From: Emmonsiellopsis sp. PD_33 | Taxonomy: Eukaryota; Ascomycota; Eurotiomycetes; Onygenales; Ajellomycetaceae | Assembly: GCA_032988165.1 (NCBI GenBank) | Contig: JANTQF010000361.1 | Span: 1 to 35,198, forward strand | Length of the DNA stretch: 35,198 bases | Reading direction: 5' to 3' | Shown: positions 22,009 to 31,555 of the stretch, in pieces | How positions within the stretch are numbered: position 1 is the first letter of the stretch | Layout: every line of letters starts with the position of its first letter | The notes under the pieces: model-generated | Database searches by the model: none | Told to the model about the DNA's origin: nothing | What the model saw: the letters and a program-made list of their open reading frames with translations, nothing else | Made by a program: the position numbers and the translations under genes

Positions 22009-23010
22009 GCCCCAGACGGTGGGTGTTGGACTTCGGTTGCGGCGTCACTGCCTTGACTGTACAGTCAAACCTGACCTAGTTGGGCGCCATATGCGAGGGC
22101 GAGGAACAGGAGCTACGGCAAACGGATGACTTTGCAGCAGATCACAAAGCCATTGCCACAGGGCAAGCGTCGGAAAGTGGAAGTGGGAGGAGGCAGACGG
22201 GGCCTGGGGGGGGTATGGTGATGGAGGAGGTTGAAGGCTGCAGAAGGTCATGGTTAGCGGAAGAAGATCTTTGTGCTCCACAGCAAGGGGAATTTTTCAG
22301 CACCCACCAGCTTCGCAGACTGGGCGCGGGGACAGACGCCACAGCAGAGGAGAGGGCGAGAGGGCGGAGAGGCGAGCAGCAGCGGGAACAGGGCCCAGCA
22401 GACGACGAGGCGAGGTGTATCGCTGGCGACGGGGGAGTCTGGGGATGGGATGGGGGGATTGTTATTATTTTTTTCGCAGTCGGCGGCGACCCGAACGAGG
22501 TTTGGCGGCGTTTGGCGGGTGACTCAGCAGCCACGGGCGCTGGGCTGCGGCTGGCGGCGTACGGTACAGTACGGGTCCTGGTATTACGGCTGCATCTGAC
22601 GTCGACGGCAGCTTTCCGGGCGCAAATCCCGCGTATATGTATTTCGCGATACCGTCCCGTACCATACCATACGGCCGATGATTTCATGGCCCTCGCCCCT
22701 CCTGCAGCATCCTCCTCCTCTCTCCTCTCCCTTCTCTCCTCCTCCCTCTCCTCTCTTCTGTTCTCTCTCTCCATCGACGGCCGCTGTGTCTCATTCTCCA
22801 ATGGCCCCTCGGGGTACCAGCCCTGCTTCACCACACCCCTGAGTTGCTTTTCTTTCTTTCCTTTCCCCGCCCCGGGCTGTTTCACTGGCGGCTTGGACTT
22901 CGACTCGGAGTCATATCTACATACCACCCAACCCATCGAGACAGCTGCATATACACGCCCTCTTATCTTTCCTCTCTGTTGCCTGTATCCCTAGGCGCCG
23001 TGTCTGAGAC
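22009..23010. promoter_or_regulatory. Shared divergent promoter of ubp3- and mag2-like genes
   Basis: One kilobase separates the two start codons. It is GC-rich, and both strands stay open for some 800-900 bases in at least one frame, but those frames have no domain, are mostly Arg/Ser/Pro/Gly and lie exactly where two 5' UTRs must be. A strong CT-rich tract at about 22706-22775 precedes the mag2-like start. Several GTACGG/CCGTAC-type words cluster at about 22558-22675, where regulators might bind. No TATA box stands out. Confidence 0.55.
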
Positions 23011-25412
23011 ATGTCGTCGGGCGCAGGCCAATCCTCTGCCCCCTCAAAAGCAGTTAATATCCCCAGCCAACCCTCCCCCTCCCTGCAGGTCCCCAGCAGC
23101 TCTGGTATCGAAGGCTCCTCCCAGCGACGAAGTTCTGCTGGCCTGGGCTCTGGCTCTTCTTCCAAGAGCCTCTCGTCTCCAAGAAACCAGCAGGCCCGCA
23201 AGAACCAGCACAAACGCCATCGTCGGCCTCGTCTGGATGACGAGGATGCGTTTGCTGAGTCTGTATGTACTCCCTATCTACATCACACTACATACGCTTG
23301 GATGACCGTTAGCTCATTGCTTACGTGCACAATAGGCCGCGATGAAGTCGACTACGAGCCGGAAGGGTCAAACCTCCATCACCCATTTAATGAACTTTTC
23401 TCTCCCTCCCCGACCACAACACCACCACCACACCTTTCCCCGCGGCACACGGCGGAACGCTACCTGGGGCCCCCGTTCTGGCTATCATGCGGTTGATAAA
23501 GCGAGGTAGTTACTTTTCTCTTATCTTAGGGGCTGGATCGCGGACGCTGATAGTAACCAGATATGTCCACGCCAATTATCGATTCATTGTAAATCCGGGG
23601 TACAATTATCACGCCCAGGCTACGAATGCTGATGTACATCTGGACTGGGACACGGTGCTGCAGGTATTAGTATCAACTGACACCCAAGCTGCTAGCTGCC
23701 CAATCTGCCTATCCACTCCCATTGCGCCTCGCATGGCTAGGTGTGGACATGTCTTTTGCCTTCCTTGTCTTATCCGATTCATGCATTCCACCGACGATAA
23801 GAATCCTCTTCCTGAAAAGAAGGCTCGCTGGAAGAAGTGCCCTATCTGCTGGGATACCATCTACATATCTGAGACACGACCTGTTGGATGGTATACTGGA
23901 CAAGCTGATACGCCTGTTGAGGGTGGTGACGTGGTTCTTAGATTGGTTATGAGGAAGCCCGGAAGTACGCTTGCTCTTCCGCGAGACGGAGCTGAGATAC
24001 TTGGTCCTGACGAAGATATCCCCTGGTACCATATCGCGGAAGTCCCGGATTATGCACGTATTATGAAGGGAGGCGAGGACTATATGGTTTCGCAATACGA
24101 TATTGAAATCCAGGATCTCCAAAGGCAGGAACGCGAAGATGAATTGCTCTTTGGTGATGAGACTACTTGGACTCGAAAGGCTGTGTCGGCAGTGAGGGAA
24201 GCTAAAGAGAAGGTTAAAGATATTGGTAACCCGCCCATCCCATGTCGGCAACCGGCCGAGCGGCGGCCGGTGCGAACACCTATCACGTTTGAAGAGCCCG
24301 CAGAGGGTGTCCCCGAAATGTATCGGATTCAACACCCTGCCAAGTCTGGGCAGAGCTCATCTAGTACTGCCATGACGCCGTCGAATTCGGAGAAAACGAA
24401 CCCGACCGCGGTAGGAGACCCCCCCGCTCAATCCGACAGTATGGACACGATTTCCTCCGCTATTTTGAAACTGGAGGTCAATACACCCCCCGAAAAGGGA
24501 ACGGAGACGGCGAATGGCAACCTTGTTCTACCATCAAAAAATACGGGGAAATCAAGGGATACTGGGGGTCTGCCTCATTCCCCTGATGACCCGTTTTACT
24601 TTTACCAAGCGCTACCCCATTTTTATCTTTCGCCACTTGATATTCGGATCCTCAAGACCGCATTTGGGGACTATTCACAATTTCCGTCTGCAATCCTCCC
24701 CCGTATCGAGCATATATCGACTGGGCATATAGTGGACGACGATTTGCGAAAACGTACAAAATATCTAGGTCATCTCCCGTTCGGCTGTGAGGTTAGTTTC
24801 TTAGAGTGCGATTGGAGGGACTTGGTCAGCCCAGATGTTCTTGAACAATTTAGTGCAGAGCTTGGACGGAGACGGAAGAGAAACCACGAAAAAGCAGCAA
24901 GAGAAGAGAAGGAGCGTATTAGGGCAGAGAAAAACGAAGAAGAACAACGGTGGGCAGCTACCCGACGTAAACGGCCGAGTATAACAGCCGCGGATCGGCC
25001 ATTTTCCGAGAATGATTTTCAACCACTGGGGCTGGAAGGACCGCCAAATGCTGGATTCGACCCTAGCGTATCGTCCGCTTCCCCTCCATGGTCCTCTTCA
25101 AGGGGTAGAAACCGCCCGTCCTTTACGGCTTTGGCATCGCCATCGGGAAGCCCTCCTGGCCCCAGCCATCGGACGGTCTGGGGGACTGCCGCTGTGTCGT
25201 CAACGTCACCACAACTTACATACAGTAATGCCGACCGTGAACCTCACGATGGATGGCTGCAGGACTGGGAAAGAGATATACTAGTAGAACAAGAAAACAT
25301 ACTTGCTGAAGCGACGACTTCAGAGAAAAAAACTCCAGCAGCATCCGGAGGCAAGAAGAAGAAGAACAAAAAGATCACATTGATGTCAACGACTGCTCGA
25401 CGAGCCGCGTGA
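23011..25412 (+). CDS. mag2: RING-finger protein, Mag2/RNF10 family
   Basis: Exons 23011-23262, 23336-23505 and 23561-25412 (introns 73 and 55 nt) give 757 aa. The N-terminus is Ser-rich and basic (MSSGAGQSSAPSKAV, later RKNQHKRHRRPR). Across the first splice comes SITHLMNFSLPPRP, the conserved block that precedes the RING in RNF10/Mag2 proteins, and exon 3 opens with the YVHANYRFIV strand. A C3HC4 RING spans about residues 186-245 (CPIC, CGHVFCLPCL, CPIC). The rest is long and partly charged, with a YQALPHFYLSPLDIRIL block and a GFLPFG-like HLPFGCEVSFLECDW region shared by the family, then a Lys-rich end. Mag2 and RNF10 monoubiquitylate 40S proteins such as uS3 on defective or stalled ribosomes. 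The E3 role here is inferred from the family; zinc ligands are complete. Confidence 0.9.
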
Positions 25413-26029
25413 CCTTGGCTGGATTGGTTATGGAGAGCTGCCCCCCCCCCCCCCCTTGCCCTCTACTGCTACAGCGTTTTCTTTCATAATGTATCCCATC
25501 CTAGATTCAGGGGCAATGAAGACGGCATTTTATATACCAGCAGCTTGCTAATATTTATACACTTCTTGAATTTTGTGCTTGTTTCTTTCCCTCCTCTTCC
25601 CTTCTAAGGTCTAGGTTGCTCGGTGACAGAGCGACGGATTGGTTGGCCCCTCTGGTTAATTGCAATAGTTGTGAACGTCATGGCAGTTCTACATTCGCGA
25701 GCTTCTTAGCGGAGCCAATGCGAATAGTTCGCAGGTGTAAACAAACTTCCCGATTCGGATTCAATCGCAACGCTAGGGCGGCCCTGCGGAAATTTAAACC
25801 GAATACAAGGGCATACGTTACCCGTTGCTTACATAAGCAGATATATCTCTACTATTGGCCAATTGGATGGTCTTGGCGTATTGAAACGACGCCCAGGAAC
25901 CTTGAACCTTGCTCTGCGTCTTTTTCCCTTTTCGACCGCGCATTGTCGTTGAGGACAACTTCATCCTCTCTGTCTGTGTGGACTACGCCAGCTCTCCTCG
26001 GGCCTGCACAGCGTCAATTCGCGGCCATC
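25413..26029. promoter_or_regulatory. erg4 promoter with palindromic CCAAT boxes; 15-C tract
   Basis: The left end is the 3' flank of the mag2-like gene and contains a run of 15 C at 25441-25455. About 170 bp before the erg4 start codon lies ATTGGCCAATTGG (25854-25866), with CCAAT elements on both strands, a likely site for the CCAAT-binding (Hap/Php) complex. I could not identify a convincing sterol-regulatory element by eye. Confidence 0.55.
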
Positions 26030-28016
26030 ATGACCCTCACCCGCTCCCAGACCGGGAAGACCCCCAAGTACGTGCTGCCCGTTTACCAATTGCTCCCAGC
26101 ATTTCGCGCATTGCCCAATTCATTTCCCCAGTTCTCCCCGTCCGCCCCCGTGCGATGTCTTAAATAGCTATACTGACACTATCAATTGATCCAGGAAAAT
26201 CCAACGTGAGGGTTATGTGGAGACTCCCGGCCGCCGTGTTACCCGAAGCCGTGCCTCCATGACCCCCGACCTCAGCGCTGACACCGAAACCTCAGACGCC
26301 CCGGACTCTGCCACCTCCAGCCAGGTCTTCACTAGCCCAGCAACTTCCAGGCCGTCTACAAGGAGCCGCACGACCGTGAAGAAGGAGGAGGAGGATGTCA
26401 TAGTGGAGGAGAAGAAGGCTGCCAATGGCCATGCCAATGGCCACGCCAATGGTAGCGCGACGACGACCTCTGCTCCGAAGAATCACAAGATTGACGATTC
26501 CGGCCACTTCGAGTTCGGGGGCTCGCTGGGTTGTCTATCGATGATGATTGGTTTCCCGCTTTTGATGTACTATATGTGGATTGGCGCGACATATTACGAC
26601 GGTCATCTACCGCTGCCGGAGGAAGGGCAGAATATGCAGGATTTCGGCCTGCACTTGCTCGGCCTGGTGTACGAGGGCGCGTTCCCGTCCGCCAAGGCGT
26701 GGATTACCTACTGGGCCTTCTTCATCTTCGAGGGACTCTGCTACCTCTTCCTCCCCGGTGTCTCTCTCGACGGCCGCCCGTTGGAACATTTGGGCGGCAA
26801 ACAGCTGCCGTATTACTGCTCCGCCTATGCCTCCTTTTACACAACCATCGTCATCGCCGTCGGGCTCCATGTTAGCGGTCTGTACAAGCTATACACTATC
26901 ATTGACGAGTTCGGCCCCCTGATGAGTGTCGCCATTCTGTCCGGCTTCATTGTTTCGGTCATCGCGTATGTCTCCGCGCGGATTCGGGGTGCTGAGCACC
27001 GCATGAGTGGCCACCTGATATATGACTTCTTCATGGGTGCTGAACTGAATCCGAGAATGTTTGGCATTTTGGATTTCAAGATGTTCTTTGAGGTCCGACT
27101 GCCGTGGTATATCCTGTTCCTGGTAACATTGGGTGCAGCCGCGAGACAGTATGAGATGTATGGATATGTTTCTGGTGAGGTTGGGCTACTGCTCTTGGCG
27201 CATTATTTGTATGCCAGCGCATGTTCAAAGGGGGAAGAGTGTATTATCGCTACATGGTTAGACCCCTTTTTTTTCGCGCAACCTTATTGCAAAGTGAAAC
27301 GGACCTGGCTAAACTTTTTAACAAATAGGGACATGTACTATGAGAAATGGGGCTTCATGCTCATTTTCTGGAATCTCGCCGGCGTGCCCCTGAGTTACTG
27401 CCACTGCACCATCTACCTTGCCAACCACCATCCGGACACCTACAGATGGAACAGATACGCGCTTGCCGCTCTATACGCCGTCTACCTCTTTGTATATTGG
27501 GTCTGGGACACCACCAACAGCCAGAAGAATAAATTCCGCCAGCAGCGGGACGGCCGCCTGTTGTTGAGGAACACCTTCCCCCAGATGCCCTGGCGGACGA
27601 TTAAGAACCCCCGCACTATCACTTCGAAAGACGGGCATGTGATTTTGGCTGATGGGTGGTGTATGTCAAAACCTAACCCCAAGTCTTTTATCTCTTTTAC
27701 TAACTCGAATAATTCGTTTCTAGACGGCTACGCCCGCAAAATCCACTACACCTGCGACCTCTTCTTCGCTCTCAGCTGGGGCCTAGTCACCGGATTCAAC
27801 AGCCCCTTCCCCTGGTTCTACCCGATGTTCTTCGCTGCGATGATTAGCCACCGTGCGCTGAGAGATATCCAGCGGTGCAGGAAGAAGTATGGAGAGGCGT
27901 GGACTCAGTATGAGAAGGAGGTGCCGTATTTGTTCATTCCTGTAAGTGATAATACTCCCCGGTTTCGATTATGCTGGTGCAGGGTGGATACTAATGTGCT
28001 GTAGTATGTTATATAA
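26030..28016 (+). CDS. erg4: Delta(24(24(1)))-sterol reductase, Erg4
   Basis: Erg4 carries out the last step of ergosterol synthesis, reducing the C-24(28) double bond with NADPH in the endoplasmic reticulum. Five exons (26030-26067, 26195-27256, 27329-27660, 27724-27941, 28005-28016) give 553 aa. A short N-terminus (MTLTRSQTGKTPK) and a charged, disordered stretch up to about residue 105 precede a multi-pass membrane core. Family blocks seen are DFFMGAELNPRMFGILDFK, LSYCHCTIYLANHHPDTYR, ARKIHYTCDLFFALSWG and ISHRALRDIQRC, and the protein ends VPYLFIPYVI. The terminal exon is only 12 nt (Tyr-Val-Ile-stop) but restores the family ending exactly. Introns 2 and 3 (72 and 63 nt) are stop-free multiples of three, so a plain ORF call includes them wrongly and misses both ends. 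Intron 1 is 127 nt. The start and the tail are well supported. Confidence 0.95.
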
Positions 28017-28517
28017 ATACGAATGTCCGCAGGACTGACCTGCCTGATTCTCGCAACGTCTTGATATTGATGTCAACATTGATATCGATATCAATATATA
28101 CACTTTTTGCTTATTCATGAGGATATATACATGCATCCCAGGACCCTCCCTTGTATTATCTTCACCCAGCAGCTTCTCTTTCATGTATTAATTTGCAGAC
28201 CATGATACTCACCTTTTTAATGCTGCGCTGCGCTGTTGGTTTATCTTTTTTTTTTTTTTTTTTGTGTTTGGTAAAACAAAACTCTGTATATTTATATTTC
28301 TGAGGATTATATTCCCAAATCTTTCTTTTCCTTTTATCTTTTCTCTTCTCTGCATTTGCTTTTGGTTTGCTATAATTCCCGTTGGATGTATGTAGTCATG
28401 CATGATGTTAATTTTATCCCACCCACCACAGGGCCCAAGACTATCCTATCCATCTCTCACATTTCCATCACCCCTTTTAACCTCCCACACCATCCATTCA
28501 ACTTACACAACACCCAC
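28017..28517. other. Intergenic between convergent erg4 and methyltransferase
   Basis: AT-rich 3' flanks of two convergent genes occupy 28017-28420, including a run of 18 T at 28246-28263. A C-rich region begins near 28420 and runs into the methyltransferase stop codon. I see no gene. Confidence 0.5.
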
Positions 28518-30462
28518 CTACCCCCCCCTCCTCCCAAAAACAACCCAAACCCTAACCCACAACCTCTTCCTCCGATCCCCCAACTCCCCCGCCACCGCCC
28601 TCATCAAAACCTCCACCTCCTCCCTCTGCCACCCCAACACCCTCGTAAACAACGCCATCGAATACGCCTCCACCATCTCCTCCAACCCGGCCGCCTGATA
28701 CCTCCCCAGCTCCTTCAACCGCGCATCCTTCGCCCACCCGCCCACCGGCACCTTATACACCACCTCCTGCACATCCACAAACCCGGCCTCTTCCATCCAC
28801 CGCTTCCAGTGCCGTTCCGTGCAGAGCTCTTTGCCGACGTGGCGGGACGCGGCGATGAGGAGCTCTTGCCAGCGTAGGGCCGTGGGGGCGTGGAGGTGGG
28901 TGCCGTCGGTGGAGGTGAAGGTGGTTTCGATGGATTGGAGTTCTAGGTAGCCGTGCGGGGAGAGGTGATGGTGGGCTTGGCGGAGGAAGCGCGGGTAGGA
29001 GGATATAGAGCCGGTGAGGGAGCGGGCGTGGATGTAGGTGAATGTTTGGCGGGTTGGGCGGGGGATGGTTTTTGAAGCGGTGGGGAGTGGGGATGGGGAG
29101 GAGGTGGTTGTGCTTGAGGGGGAGGGGGAGGGAGAAGGCGAGAGGGTTGTTGCGTAGGACCATTCTTCTTCGAAGTCGTCGATTTCGAAGCTGCAGTTTG
29201 GTGGGACCCTGGTTGGATGGGTGTGGTTAGCGATTGGCGGATTAGGGGGGAGGCGAAAAGGGGGCGGATTTACCAGAGGCGTTGGATAGGGCTGAGGTCC
29301 GTTCCTATAGCGTGGGGGTTAGTAAGTGGTACTCTCCTTGATCTTCCCTTTAATTACGATACTGTCTTCTCCCCAATAGTATAATGATATCAGGGGATGG
29401 TTTCAACGAACCGAGAACTTGCGATTTCGGATGCTGCCTGCATGCCAGAGGAACAAGTTAGCTATTTTAGGGCGTACTTTTCAAATATCCAGTTGCTTTC
29501 CAATCTAATAATTCCTACCCCCTGCCCCAGCTTGACGGTTCCTATTCTGAACTTCTGTTCACATTTTTTATAGGGTATAATAGATGGATACTCACTCCGC
29601 AAACTCAGCCGCCCAATTCCCCGTCCCCGTACCCAGATCCAACACTCGTTTCGGATTTGCCCCTATCGGGGCTAGGTAGAGATGGCCATTTAAGACGCCG
29701 CGGTAAATGGAGTGTTGCTAGTTATGCGAGATGTTGGTTACTGTTTTCGTTGGATGGACGGACGGGGGGAGGTTGCCTGTCCTCCTCCATAGGAGAAGAA
29801 CGGCAGTGAGGTGTTCGCATTCAACGTACCAAGTCCAAGCGGTCTTGCTCCCTTTTGTCATTTGGCTGGAAGGCAATCGTTAGCAGGACGAAGTGGGCAA
29901 GTTAGAAGAAAGAATGATGGAAGCCCATCTCACCAAGAAGTATGCGCCATCTTTGTATCCGTGGTATCGTCGCCCATTCTATCCAAATCGATTTTTAGAC
30001 ATGTCTATCTCCTACTCTCTCTCTTTTTGCCTCTATCCTCGTTTATTCAAATCGTACCTCGAATCTAAACATCGGTCAAGGCACAGTTAGCTAACTAGTT
30101 TCTACCACGGGAAGGAGTATGATAGGTCTTGCTGTACCTGTAATTAAATACCGCCGGAGCTATAGAAGTTGTGTAGCTACACCTGCTCATGTCAAATAGA
30201 GTCAGCAATCATTACATACTTTTCAGCCCATCAGGATCAGGTCGGGTCTTCATAAGTGGATGGAGACATAGCTTACGGGCTTCCAAATCGCCCCGAGCCA
30301 ACCATTACTTGTACATCCTGTTACACATCTGCTTAGCAGTTGCCCATCATTCGTTCAGCATATCGAATTCCGGAGGAGTGAACAGTAATGAAACAGAATC
30401 AATCATACTTCGGGATCCGAATCGACTTCTAAAGGCCCATCCACTTCAATAATTTGGGTCAT
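28518..30462 (-). CDS. LaeA-like SAM-dependent methyltransferase
   Basis: I assemble ten exons on minus: 30462-30409, 30317-30277, 30182-30138, 30064-30058, 29978-29934, 29865-29830, 29717-29596, 29437-29412, 29304-29274, 29208-28518, giving 365 aa. The fourth exon is 7 nt (A TTC GAG). The product starts MTQIIEVDGPLEVDSDPE and continues NYRFENGRRYHGYKDGAYF, LPNDKREQDRLDLQHSIY, VLDLGTGTGNWAAEFAE (SAM motif I, residues 101-117), GTDLSPIQ, then VPPNCSFEIDDFEEEW. This order is diagnostic of the fungal LaeA/UMTA-type family, whose members regulate secondary metabolism or methylate small molecules. No biosynthetic cluster lies beside it, so the role is open. The exon 2 and exon 3 edges are the least certain; an acceptor six bases later (start 30176) removes two residues. 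Codons in exon 10 change from C-ending to G-ending along its length. Confidence 0.86.
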
Positions 30463-31436
30463 TGTATTCGAAGTATCGAATCCTAATAGTTTCTCGACGG
30501 TTTGGTGAGAATTAGGCAGTGTTCCCTCTGCCCAAAAATAAAAGATAAAAGGAAGTAAACGTAGGATACAAAAGAAGTATGCGAAAATATAATTCTCTTC
30601 TCGTCCTTTTAAAGGTAGAAGCGGGAAAATAACCCAATGGGACAACAAAGAGAGCGAATAGCCTGCCGGTGGCAACGACCAGCGCACCCGCAGTAAGCAA
30701 ATATGCACGAAATCAAAAGGTAAACATGGAGAGGCCTGTCGATCAATAACAATAAACTTTCTTCGCCCGCCGGTACGCTCGGTTGCTGGCATAATATAGC
30801 ATGCGTTATTAAACGGTTGTTCGTTAGTAGGTTGACAAAAGGGTGTGTGTGTGACGTATTTCCGTCAACGGAGAAGCATATAGATAGCAATCCATCCCCC
30901 TGGTTGATACCCAGTAATATGCGCAGATGCTGAGTGACGTTAAACCAAGAAGTGGGTGTAATTGCAATGAATCAAATTATGCTCCGGCAGTATTCCGTCC
31001 ATAGGATTGGGGTGGCTGATTTCTGAGAATATGATTTGCATGGTTTTTCTAGCTCCCGGTTGGATCGTTGTATTGAAGGATATGGTTATTTCTGGCGTGA
31101 AACCCTGCAAAGGACAGTGGTCATGTATGTATGTTGGTCCGATGTTGATTTCGAAGATTGGACAGGATTATGTATGCGCCGTGGTATACCGAGATTGTCA
31201 ACTGGCCTTGGCTAAATATAACGAAATATCATCTCGTGTCCATATGTAGGTGCCCGATCAGCAGTGAATTGGCCGTTATGAGGATGCAGGAGGCCAGATG
31301 CTGCGAGGCGTCAAAGCGATGCGGTAAAACGTGCATAGAATGCGCACAACGCATACATAATGCTTGTTGCCTTTTGTTTGGTGGATAATATGAAGCACTT
31401 AGGAGAACAATAGTGCCAGTTCCCTCTACACCTTTC
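30463..31436. other. Promoter of the methyltransferase, otherwise empty
   Basis: I find no supportable gene between the methyltransferase start and the 5S gene. Short frames on both strands lack domains. The first few hundred bases upstream of 30462 are the presumed methyltransferase promoter. Confidence 0.45.
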
Positions 31437-31555
31437 ACATACGAACATAGGGAGTGGAAAATAGGGCTTCCCGTCCGCTCAGCCGTACTCAAGCCACTCG
31501 CCGGCCTGTTAGTAGTTGGGTGGGTGACCACCAGCGAATCCGGGCTTTCGTATGT
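31437..31555 (+). rRNA. 5S ribosomal RNA gene
   Basis: These 119 bases match the filamentous-ascomycete 5S rRNA. Terminal stem ACATACG pairs with CGTATGT. The conserved GGGCTTCCCGTCCGCTCAGC block and the GTTAGTAGTTGGGTGGGTGAC block (internal promoter and loop E region) are present, and GACCACCAGCGAATC follows. Differences from the Aspergillus/Neurospora type as I recall it fall in helices and look compensated: GGGAGTGG opposite CCACTCGCC, and GCCTG opposite CGGGC. This argues for a working gene rather than a decayed copy. A T-run terminator follows directly (31555-31562). Lone dispersed 5S genes are normal in these fungi. Confidence 0.95.

Noticed and set aside
22080..22994. 304-codon plus-strand frame and overlapping 264-codon minus frame
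   Set aside because: Both lie in the divergent promoter, are low in complexity, lack domains and start at non-ATG or poor contexts; GC-rich DNA leaves few stops.
26217..28004. erg4 as a single 595-codon ORF
   Set aside because: This reading retains two in-frame introns, lacks the first exon and ends in an intronic stop; splicing restores the family ending PYVI.
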